From: an uncultured Clostridia bacterium
Lineage (GTDB): Bacteria > Bacillota > Clostridia > TANB77 > CAG-508
Assembly (NCBI GenBank): GCA_934149165.1
Contig: CAKPDY010000013.1
Coordinates: forward strand, 1-39,652
DNA: 39,652 nucleotides
Reading direction: 5' to 3'
Shown piece after piece: positions 32,933-39,652 of this stretch. The notes under the pieces are model-generated. The model was not told where the DNA came from, did not search any database, and was given only the letters and a program-made list of their open reading frames with translations. The position numbers and the translations under genes were made by a program. Numbering within the stretch: position 1 is the stretch's first letter; the number at the start of each line of letters is the position of its first letter.

Positions 32933-34042
32933 ATGAAAACAAATTTACCAGAAAAAAGTTTTTTTGATAGCTTTTATATTTGGTTTAACAAAGAAAAAAG
33001 AGAAGAATATTATTCAACACCTTTGTATCTATATGGTGTAAATAGAAAAGAGGATTTTGAAAATAGACTATTAACATTAGAGTTTGATAAAAACGAAGTT
33101 AAAGGCAGAGTTAAAGAAGAACAAGATTTGAAATATCCAGGAAATATGTACTTTCCTTATGTTGAAAGATTTGGAATGTTTTTATTAAGATTTTTGAATG
33201 CTAATTTAGAAACTTATGAATCAGCTTATGAAACATTCTTCTTCGCTTATGGTTTTGAAATTTTAAAAGATTTAGATGAAGATTATAAATTTGAGTTAAA
33301 AGGGAAATATGAAAACGATGAAATATATTTAAAACAAATGGAGAAAATTTATAATGATTTAAAAGATAAAATACAAGAAATTCAAAATGAAATGAAAGCA
33401 TTTGTAACTTATGTATTTAACTTAAATGAGCAAGAAGAATTAAAAGAATATACACCAAGTCAAAGATTTGCAGTATATCTAATTAAGCATAAAGGACAAG
33501 CATATACTTACAATAAAAATGATAATATTATTCAAGACAACTATTCAAATAAAAATTTAGAATTAGCACATATGAACGATACACAGTTATTAGATAGTTT
33601 CAAAAACAACACAATGCTTGTTTCTATGATAGACACACATCAAAGTAATGACCTATCTGCAATATGTTATGCAGTATTAGAAGAAATAGTAAAAACAACA
33701 AATAATCCAATAAAGAAATGTCAAAACTGTGGAATGTACTTTATTCCAAGTTCAAGGCTAGATGAGATTTATTGTGATTATCCAAAAACAGATGGAAAAA
33801 TTTGTAGAGAAAAAGGTGCATTTCAAGCCTATAATGAAAGATTGAAACAAAACAAGGCATTAGCGGAATACAGAAGATTATATCAATTAAAATCTATGGC
33901 AGTTGGTAGAAATAAAGATAATAAGCAGATGAAAAAAGATTTTGAAAAATGGAAAAAAGATGCTAAAGATAAAGTTAATAAATTGAAACATGGAATTTTA
34001 ACAGAAGATGAAGTGTATGAGTGGTTAATAAATAATAAGTAA
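32933..34042 (+). CDS. DUF6076 family protein with a zinc-ribbon-like motif
   Basis: A 369-aa protein of unknown function. The first ~260 residues are mainly helical and charged. A zinc-binding-like segment follows (about residues 262-290): CQNCGMYFIPSSRLDEIYCDY and then a fourth Cys in GKICREKG. The C-terminal part is Lys-rich and helical (MAVGRNKDNKQMKKDFEKWKKD), ending EVYEWLI. Such proteins occur on mobile elements in Firmicutes; no activity is known to me. GGAGG precedes ATG. Its own promoter with an operator-like repeat lies upstream, divergent from xis-int. Confidence 0.75.
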   Translation: MKTNLPEKSFFDSFYIWFNKEKREEYYSTPLYLYGVNRKEDFENRLLTLEFDKNEVKGRVKEEQDLKYPGNMYFPYVERFGMFLLRFLNANLETYESAYETFFFAYGFEILKDLDEDYKFELKGKYENDEIYLKQMEKIYNDLKDKIQEIQNEMKAFVTYVFNLNEQEELKEYTPSQRFAVYLIKHKGQAYTYNKNDNIIQDNYSNKNLELAHMNDTQLLDSFKNNTMLVSMIDTHQSNDLSAICYAVLEEIVKTTNNPIKKCQNCGMYFIPSSRLDEIYCDYPKTDGKICREKGAFQAYNERLKQNKALAEYRRLYQLKSMAVGRNKDNKQMKKDFEKWKKDAKDKVNKLKHGILTEDEVYEWLINNK

Positions 34043-34077
34043 TTTGAATTTTGCCAATGGCATTGGCAAAATTCAAA
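34043..34077. repeat. 17-bp-arm palindrome right after the DUF6076 stop
   Basis: Arms 34043-34059 and 34061-34077 are perfect inverted copies around one base. The core TTTGCCAATGGCATTGGCAAAATT recurs in near-identical form at 34215-34238 (TTTGCCAACGCCATTGGC...). There is no T-run. It begins right after the stop codon of the DUF6076 gene and includes the first codons of the next ORF. Confidence 0.8.
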
Positions 34078-34953
34078 AATGCAAAATATGGAAATAAATT
34101 TATTAAAGATTTTTCAGTAGCTTTAAAATTAGAGTTTCCTGATTCCACTGGATTTTCAACAAGAAACTTGTCAAGAATGAAAAAATTTTATGAAGAATAC
34201 AAAGATTTATCAAATTTGCCAACGCCATTGGCAAAATTACCTTGGTCGCATAATAATCTATTGTTGGATAAAATTAAAGATTTACAAGTTAGAGAATGGT
34301 ATGCAGAAAAATGTTTTGAAAATGGTTGGGCATATTCCGTTTTAGACCATCAAATAGATTTACAATTATATGAAAGACAAGCACTTGCTGAAAAATTAAC
34401 AAATTTTGAAAATAAACTTCCAGCACCTCAAAGCGAATTAGCAAGAGATGTTATAAAAGACCCATTTATATTTGAACTAGAAGGAATTAAGGAAGAAACT
34501 ATTGAAAAAGATATTGAAAATGCAATGATGGAAAGAATAAAAAAGGTATTACTAGAATCAGGAAAAGGATTCAGTTTTGTTGGAAATCAATACAAAATAT
34601 CAACCGAAAATCAAGACTATTATATTGATATGCTTTTCTATCATTTGGATTTAAGATGCTATATAGTGGTAGAATTAAAAAAGGTAGAGTTTAAGCCAGA
34701 ATATATTGGTCAATTAAGTTTTTATGTAACAGCTGTAGATGAAACTTTAAGAAAAGAACAGGACAATCAAACTATTGGATTACTACTTTGCAAAGGAAAG
34801 GACAAATTATCAGTGGAATGGGCTTTAAAAGGAACTAATAATCCTATAGGGGTTACTTCTTATGAGGTTAAAAATGTATTACCTAAAGAAATATTGGATA
34901 GATTGCCAACTGAAGAAGATATTAATAAATTTATGGATATGAATGAAGAATGA
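34051..34953 (+). CDS. YhcG/DUF1016-type PDDEXK nuclease, 5'-truncated
   Basis: The C-terminal part has the DUF1016 PDDEXK core: IDMLFYHLDLRCYIVVELKK (catalytic D and ExK) and the following EFKPEYIGQLSFYVTAVD. The middle has STRNLSRMKKFYEEY and LPWSHNNLLLDKIKD. Full-length relatives have about 50 more N-terminal residues (the N-E-L...YW.IG helices); here the frame opens inside that region, within a palindrome. TTG 34051 and ATG 34057 are possible starts, neither with a good ribosome-binding site. Probably a truncated remnant, although the nuclease core is intact. Relatives are linked to mobile DNA and restriction-like defence. Confidence 0.8.
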   Translation: MPMALAKFKNAKYGNKFIKDFSVALKLEFPDSTGFSTRNLSRMKKFYEEYKDLSNLPTPLAKLPWSHNNLLLDKIKDLQVREWYAEKCFENGWAYSVLDHQIDLQLYERQALAEKLTNFENKLPAPQSELARDVIKDPFIFELEGIKEETIEKDIENAMMERIKKVLLESGKGFSFVGNQYKISTENQDYYIDMLFYHLDLRCYIVVELKKVEFKPEYIGQLSFYVTAVDETLRKEQDNQTIGLLLCKGKDKLSVEWALKGTNNPIGVTSYEVKNVLPKEILDRLPTEEDINKFMDMNEE

Positions 34954-34971
34954 TTTAAAATATCATGAAAT

Positions 34972-35000
34972 TTGCAATTTTACATAAAATATGTTATAAT
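34972..35000 (+). promoter_or_regulatory. promoter with a structured leader
   Basis: TTGCAA (34972-34977), 17-nt spacer, extended -10 TGTTATAAT (34992-35000). The leader to the start codon at 35083 contains two small hairpins, GCAGG...CCTGC (from about 35010) and CACTC-GCAA-GAGTG (about 35029-35043). Confidence 0.6.
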
Positions 35001-35082
35001 CAATGTATCTGCAGGAATACGCCTGCGAACACTCGCAAGAGTGGAATATTTTAGACCAGCTGTAATGGCAGGAGGTAACATT

Positions 35083-35550
35083 ATGAAAATGGCAGACATA
35101 TGCAAGATGAACAATGAGATGATTGTAAAGGAAAGTGAAGACTTTGTTTTCCTTAAGAAACTTTACGACCATGCTGTAGTAGCACTTGACACAGTTCCAG
35201 AATCTTTTGTAAAAGAGATTATCGAAAATGCTCGTCGTGTTGGTGCAACCATGGAAGAAGTTTTTATTAGTGACAGTTGGGAGCATCAAAAAGGAACCAC
35301 ATATGTAAATTTTAGTGGGTTCAATGAGGAAACCGAAGAAGATTTTGGAGATACTTATATAATCAAGGGAGATACGTTTGAGCCAGACTATTTTGCAGTT
35401 AAGTTTTATTTTGACGATGAAAGCACTGTAGGTTTTGTGGATATGGAATACAATAGATTTAAACCAGAGGAGCTGAAAAGAATCTTTGGGGAGAGTTTAA
35501 TGGAATGTTCAACCGACGAAATTAAGATTGCAGTGAAATGCTTCAAGTAA
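35083..35550 (+). CDS. hypothetical protein, 155 aa
   Basis: I do not recognise this protein. It is acidic, probably soluble and alpha/beta, with no signal peptide or membrane helix. Recognisable stretches are VVALDTVPESFVKEIIENARRVG and a C-terminal part rich in Asp, Phe and Tyr (DYFAVKFYFDDESTVGFVD). ATG 35083 follows GGAGG at 7 nt; the frame is open upstream, but that part overlaps the leader and promoter. Codon choice (CGT CGT, ACC ATG) is less AT-rich than the neighbours, suggesting recent transfer. A strong GC-rich terminator follows. Confidence 0.7.
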   Translation: MKMADICKMNNEMIVKESEDFVFLKKLYDHAVVALDTVPESFVKEIIENARRVGATMEEVFISDSWEHQKGTTYVNFSGFNEETEEDFGDTYIIKGDTFEPDYFAVKFYFDDESTVGFVDMEYNRFKPEELKRIFGESLMECSTDEIKIAVKCFK

Positions 35551-35582
35551 CCCAACCTGTCATATACAGAACGGTTTGGAAA

Positions 35583-35610
35583 GAGCACCTCTCATTCGGG
35601 TGCTCTTTTT
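35583..35610 (+). terminator. terminator of the hypothetical gene
   Basis: GAGCACC (35583-35589) pairs with GGTGCTC (35599-35605), followed by TTTTT. Confidence 0.9.
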
Positions 35611-35691
35611 AGTGGATAAAAATGCAACTAAAGGTTGCTGGAAAAAATATATAAATAGGAGTATAATAGCATACAAAGGAGGAAGATTTTT

Positions 35692-36699
35692 ATGAGATTT
35701 AGTGAAAATCTATATACTTTGAGAAAAAATAAAGGAATTAGTCAAGAGCAACTTGCTGAAACTATTGATGTATCAAGACAAAGCGTGTCCAAGTGGGAAT
35801 TAGGGGAATCATATCCTACTGTTGAAAATATCTTTAAATTATGTAGTGTTTTAAAATGTAAGATGAATGAGCTTATTAATGAAAGTTTAACAGATTTTGA
35901 ATTATTAGGTGATGAAATTAAGCATACAGAAAAATTATATGAAAGATTTTTAGGATATGCAGATACTTATGATGAAGGTAGACCTAAATTGCCAAGCAAA
36001 GCTATTGAATTATTAAAAATATACATGGATAATGAAATTGATACCATTGTAGATATAGGCTGTGGAACGGGATTATCTACAGAAGTATGTACTTTATTTG
36101 CAAATAATGTAATTGGTATAGAGCCATCAATAGATATGCTAAATAAAGCTAGAACTAAAGGAAATAATAAAATGAAATTTATTCAAGGTTATGGGGACAA
36201 AACTGGATTAGAAAATGAATGTGCAGATATTGTTATATGCTCACAGGCATTCCATTGGATGGAGCCAGAACCAACAATCAAAGAAGTTTATAGAATATTA
36301 AAGAAGGGCGGAATATTTGCTGTAATAGATGCCGAGTACCCACCAGTAATAAACAAAGAACTTGAACAATTAAATGCTTATCTTCACAGAAAAACAGCAA
36401 GTTTAGAGAATTATGAAAACAAATGGGTTAGCAATAAGACAGAACATCTAAATAATATAAGAAAAAGTGGATTATTTGAATATTCAAGAGAATTATGTTT
36501 TTCACATATAGAGAAATATGACCAAGAAAGATTTAAGAAGTTTTTATTAAGTCAAAGCAGTATGCAACATGCAATAAAATATAATTATGATAAAATAGTT
36601 GATGAACTAAATATTTTAGATGAAAAATTATATAAAGTGTTTAAAGGACAAACATTGAGTGCTATGTATCCATATAAGATGAGAATAGGAATAAAATAG
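35692..36699 (+). CDS. XRE-type regulator fused to a SAM methyltransferase
   Basis: The 335-aa protein joins two domains. Residues 1-66 form an XRE/Cro helix-turn-helix (LRKNKGISQEQLAETIDVSRQSVSKWELGESYPT). Residues about 90-220 form a class I methyltransferase: motif I DIGCGTGLSTEV, acidic motif II IGIEPS, then ADIVICSQAFHWMEPEPTI and KKGGIFAVIDAEY. The C-terminal part resembles other Methyltransf_11 proteins. It might methylate a small molecule while binding its own promoter; the substrate is unknown. AAAGGAGG precedes ATG, and a TATAAT (35662-35667) lies upstream. Confidence 0.88.
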   Translation: MRFSENLYTLRKNKGISQEQLAETIDVSRQSVSKWELGESYPTVENIFKLCSVLKCKMNELINESLTDFELLGDEIKHTEKLYERFLGYADTYDEGRPKLPSKAIELLKIYMDNEIDTIVDIGCGTGLSTEVCTLFANNVIGIEPSIDMLNKARTKGNNKMKFIQGYGDKTGLENECADIVICSQAFHWMEPEPTIKEVYRILKKGGIFAVIDAEYPPVINKELEQLNAYLHRKTASLENYENKWVSNKTEHLNNIRKSGLFEYSRELCFSHIEKYDQERFKKFLLSQSSMQHAIKYNYDKIVDELNILDEKLYKVFKGQTLSAMYPYKMRIGIK

Positions 36700-36740
36700 A
36701 TAAATTTTATAGTATAATAAGATAAATAGGGGGAATTAAA

Positions 36741-36989
36741 ATGGAGTATAAAGATTTAGAAAAAGAAATAATACAAATTAAAGAAAGAAATAAGAGAGTA
36801 GAATTAGATAAAAAATGGGAAACAAGCTGGACAAGAAAAATATGTATAATGATTTTGACATATATTGTTGTAATTATATATTCTTATGTAATAAGGAATA
36901 TTGACAATATATTTTTAAGCTCATTAGTTCCAGTAATCGGTTTTACATTATCTTTGAAATTAGTTAGAAAAATCTGGGAAAAGAATTAA
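36741..36989 (+). CDS. small membrane protein
   Basis: An 82-aa protein with a charged, probably coiled N-terminus (YKDLEKEIIQIKERNKRVELDKK), two hydrophobic helices (about 34-52 and 57-75) and a Lys-rich end. I do not recognise it. A TATAAT (36713-36718) and AGGGGG site precede ATG. It follows the XRE-methyltransferase gene by 41 nt. Confidence 0.6.
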   Translation: MEYKDLEKEIIQIKERNKRVELDKKWETSWTRKICIMILTYIVVIIYSYVIRNIDNIFLSSLVPVIGFTLSLKLVRKIWEKN

Positions 36990-37016
36990 TATAAAATTGT
37001 GTTATGTAAAAGTGTA

Positions 37017-37062
37017 ATCAAGTATAGAATTAAAAATTATTTATTCTATACTTGATTTATTT
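37017..37062. terminator. bidirectional terminator
   Basis: A perfect 15-bp stem (37017-37031 with 37044-37058) followed by TTATTTATT. It lies between convergent coding segments. Confidence 0.7.
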
Positions 37063-37077
37063 ATTCAAAAATATTAT

Positions 37078-37317
37078 CTACCACTCTATTTCTTCATATT
37101 CCAAATCTTCTTCATGTTCAATTTGCTTTACTGGATTAATGTAAGTATCATTCTCATACTCAAAATCTCTAATTAACTCATCTTCTTCTGAAACAGAGAA
37201 TTTTCGGCAAATCCAATGAATAAATTTTTCAACGGTTTGTTCCAAAGTAGTTATAACTTTTTTTAAAAAACTATTTTCTTTATCCAAATTATAAATTCTA
37301 TCTTCGTATGTATTAAA
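37078..37317 (-). pseudogene. C-terminal remnant, probably of a plasmid relaxase (MobV/Pre-like)
   Basis: Only the last ~75 residues remain: a coiled segment (YEDRIYNLDKENSFLKKVI) then KFIHWICRKFSVSEEDELIRDFE, a pattern I associate with the C-termini of Mob relaxases of small mobilisable elements. No start is present: the frame runs back to the transposase remnant at about 37318. It suggests the island was once mobilisable. Confidence 0.5.
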
Positions 37318-37318
37318 T

Positions 37319-37789
37319 ACAGGTGAAGTAGAATATTTAATAACAAATATGGAAAATTTTGATTATAATGATATAGTTGAAATATATAAAAAACGTTGGG
37401 GAATTGAAACAATGTATTATAGTTTAAAATCAAAGTTACAGATAGAAAAATTTACTAGTAGTAATAAAATGATAATAGAACAAGATTTATATTCCAGAAC
37501 ACTTGTTTATAATATGGTACAAACAATGAAAAATGAAGCAGAAGATGAAATACAGCAAAACAAATATAAGCATGAGATGAAAGTAAACGAAAATATAGCT
37601 ATAGGATTATTTAAAAATGAGATGATTTATATAATGTTAGAGGAGGATGACGAAAAACGTATAGAAAGATATGATAAATTAAGCAGAAAAATATTAAAAT
37701 ATAAAATCCCAATAAGAAAAGATAGACAATACAAAATTCAAAGACGATTGGATAATGAAAATAGTTATAATAAGCTAAAGAGTTTCTAG
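37319..37789 (+). pseudogene. C-terminal remnant of an IS4-family transposase
   Basis: The frame starts abruptly with TGEVEYLITNM and continues through YKKRWGIETMYYSLK, which matches the YREK signature (Y-x2-R-x3-E-x6-K) containing the third catalytic acid of IS4-type DDE transposases. QIEKF...IIEQDLYSRTLVYNM follows as expected. The N-terminal two thirds, with the first two catalytic Asp residues, are absent, so it is inactive. It abuts the relaxase remnant in the opposite orientation, suggesting insertion and deletion. Confidence 0.75.
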
Positions 37790-37833
37790 TATACATAAAA
37801 AAGTCTAAGAAATTAGGTTTATTTATAATGCCC

Positions 37834-37885
37834 AAATACCAATATTAGATAAAGTCAAAAAATCTAATATTGGTATTTTTATATT
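37834..37885. terminator. terminator between the transposase remnant and the MBL gene
   Basis: A perfect 17-bp stem (37834-37850 with 37862-37878) with T-rich sequence after it and A-rich sequence before it. It can serve both convergent segments. Confidence 0.75.
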
Positions 37886-37976
37886 TTTTTATTTTTGAAA
37901 TTTCTTAAACTGATGACATTGGTCTTAAATACCACCTGACCATGATTTTTAAATATGCAAAATTTGAATTTTAAAA

Positions 37977-38861
37977 TTAACGATTGCCATCTAAAGAAGT
38001 TTTATCAAATGTAAAATAATATTTTCTTCCATCACTATTTAAAATAATAGTTCCTTCTTGATCTGTTCTATATATTGTTGCTTGTATTGTAGTTAAATTA
38101 TTTAAAACTTCTGTATGAGGATGTTCATAGCTCTTGCTTGAATCTGCTGAAATAATAGCATATTCGGGCTTTGTTGTTTCTAAAAATTCTAAAGTTGAAC
38201 TAGAATTTGAACCATGATGAGCAACTTTTAAGATATCTATATCATTCCAGTTAATTTCCTTATCTTTTTCAACTTCTTTTTCACTATCACCCATAAAAAG
38301 ACAACTTGTTTCACCATAATCAACTTCAATAACAATTGAAGAATTGTTCTCTGAGACTATTCTTGCATCTCCAATGTGAACTATTGTGCATTTAGCACCA
38401 CCAACATAAAAAACATCATTTTGATTTGGTGTACTTATTATATCTTGAGCAACATTTTTCATCTCTGTTAGCTCTTTAGAGTTTTTATTGGTATATGGCA
38501 TATAAACAACTTTTGTTGGAAATGCTTGAATAATCTTATCAAGACCTCCAATATGGTCATCATCAGCATGTGTTGCTATAACATAATTTAAATTTTTTAT
38601 ACCTAAGCCCTTTAAATAATTTATTATATTATAGCTGTCGGCTTCATTTCCACCATCAATTAACATGGCTTCACAGTTACTAATAATTAAAGAACAATCA
38701 GCTTGACCAACATCAAAATAATATATTTTTAAAGTATCATCAGTAGAAGTAGTTGCAGGCTGATTTGGTTTTATTATAGAAGCTAATACTCCAATAAAAA
38801 TTAGAAGTATCAATAGTATTAAAAACAATATAATTTTATTTGATATTTTTTTCTTATTCAT
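37977..38861 (-). CDS. ComEC/Rec2-type metallo-beta-lactamase fold hydrolase
   Basis: The 294-aa protein has an N-terminal membrane anchor (about residues 10-30) and an extracytoplasmic MBL domain. Visible: YYFDVGQADCSLI, the metal motif THADDDHIGG, FMGDSE and KVAHHGSNSSS, then SYEHPHTEV. These match the C-terminal MBL domain of ComEC and its stand-alone relatives. The substrate may be DNA or phosphodiesters; this is not shown. It is 48 nt downstream of a DUF3006-like gene, a common pairing in Firmicutes. Confidence 0.9.
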   Translation of the reverse strand: MNKKKISNKIILFLILLILLIFIGVLASIIKPNQPATTSTDDTLKIYYFDVGQADCSLIISNCEAMLIDGGNEADSYNIINYLKGLGIKNLNYVIATHADDDHIGGLDKIIQAFPTKVVYMPYTNKNSKELTEMKNVAQDIISTPNQNDVFYVGGAKCTIVHIGDARIVSENNSSIVIEVDYGETSCLFMGDSEKEVEKDKEINWNDIDILKVAHHGSNSSSTLEFLETTKPEYAIISADSSKSYEHPHTEVLNNLTTIQATIYRTDQEGTIILNSDGRKYYFTFDKTSLDGNR

Positions 38862-38909
38862 TAAAAATTTTCCTATTTTTTCTAATTATATAGTATATTT
38901 TTATATAAA

Positions 38910-39434
38910 TCAATTGTCTTTTATAATATATTCTCCATTTTTACAAGTCAAAATTAGTCCTTCATAAAGACGATTGAAAACATCTATTTTAAAATCTGAG
39001 ACATCAAATTCTAAGCCTGTTTTTAGATTTTGCAGTACTACATAGTCATCTGCAAATTCTTTTACTAAGTAATCAACACCTTCTGTTTTATATTCAGCTT
39101 TTAGTTCGTTTGTTTTCTGTTTGGCAAAATTAAGATTTTCAATGGATTTGTTAGTTAAATCTTCATCAATAATGAACTTTCCATTTTTAATTCGTAATAT
39201 TGTTCCTCTAGTTGTACCCACTGGTAAATCAGCTATATTAAAATGTTTTCCTGCACCACTTCCATTTTGAATTACAATATATACAGAGTTGTTAGTATCA
39301 ACATCTGACATAACACAATATGTTTCGCTTTTTACTTTACTGTAATTATTAATATAGTTTGTTAAATCTTTGATAAAACTGGACAATTTACTGTTTTCTT
39401 TTTGAAATAAGTTTTGATAAAAATCTAATTGCAT
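38910..39434 (-). CDS. DUF3006-like protein
   Basis: A 174-aa soluble protein with a helical N-terminus and two short beta-rich repeats resembling DUF3006: VMSDVDTNNSVYIVIQNG...LPVGTTRGTILRIKNGKFIID, and YLVKEFADDYVVLQNLKTG...LYEGLILTCKNGEYIIKD. DUF3006 proteins often sit beside ComEC-type MBL genes. GGAGGTG precedes ATG 39434. The upstream 218 nt to the window end show no gene and no confident promoter. Confidence 0.7.
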   Translation of the reverse strand: MQLDFYQNLFQKENSKLSSFIKDLTNYINNYSKVKSETYCVMSDVDTNNSVYIVIQNGSGAGKHFNIADLPVGTTRGTILRIKNGKFIIDEDLTNKSIENLNFAKQKTNELKAEYKTEGVDYLVKEFADDYVVLQNLKTGLEFDVSDFKIDVFNRLYEGLILTCKNGEYIIKDN

Positions 39435-39652
39435 AAAAGCACCTCCGAAATATATAGAAAATAAGAATATAGAAAGTTATTTATGAAAAAAATGGATATA
39501 AATAACCTGTATAAATTTATAATAGTATACTAAATTTTTTATATAATTTCAAGATATTTGGGCTTTTTTGAGTTATGGTGAATTGTAAAAATAAAATATA
39601 GTTTGTAAAACTAAAATAAATTGTAAGATTAATATAAGAAAAATAAGCATTT

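Overview
The window is about 39.7 kb of very AT-rich DNA (AGA-dominated arginine codons, strong SD sequences, TTGACA/TATAAT promoters, T-box and L10-leader control). It carries core Firmicutes genes and a bifurcating [FeFe] hydrogenase, so it most likely comes from an anaerobic, low-GC member of the Clostridia, possibly an uncultured gut lineage. This is inference from gene content; no rRNA is present.

Layout. 1-477: a decayed coding remnant, then the rpoB promoter and a long leader. 478-11781: rpoB, rpoC, then rpmG-secE-nusG-rplK-rplA-rplJ-rplL. The usual order is inverted: rpoBC lies upstream under its own promoter rather than after rplL. 11833-16108: plsX, acpP, rnc, a radical SAM protein and a YitT-type membrane protein. 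16131-16423: a terminator and a 197-nt nested palindrome. 16484-20772: a three-gene electron-bifurcating hydrogenase operon (HydC-, HydB- and HydA-like). 20822-22230, minus strand: an NfeD/SPFH membrane pair. 22378-23241: an S1-domain RNA-binding protein. 23482-26731: accessory DNA with a tyrosine recombinase, an LPXTG surface protein and a truncated Rpn-type nuclease. 26801-30648: T-box-controlled pheS and pheT. 30887-30974: tRNA-Leu(UAA). From 31051 to about 37789: a worn integrative element next to that tRNA, with integrase, excisionase, a DUF6076 protein, a 5'-truncated YhcG-type nuclease, an XRE-methyltransferase fusion, and relaxase and transposase remnants. 37977-39434, minus strand: a ComEC-type metallo-beta-lactamase protein with a DUF3006-like partner.

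Most striking observation. Three recognisable genes (rpoC and two unrelated tyrosine recombinases) are interrupted at four places by the same lesion: one extra C directly before a glycine GGN codon, making an in-frame CGG. Skipping that one base restores a conserved family motif every time. By eye, across roughly 11,000 codons, I find only one other in-frame CGG (codon 4 of the S1-domain gene); arginine is otherwise AGA, AGG, CGT, CGC or CGA. The pattern fits CGG being unassigned as a triplet and triggering a +1 shift, or C-GGN being read as a four-base glycine codon. A systematic sequencing artefact is the main rival explanation. The second integrase also carries an in-phase A AAA AAC heptamer exactly where a -1 shift is needed.
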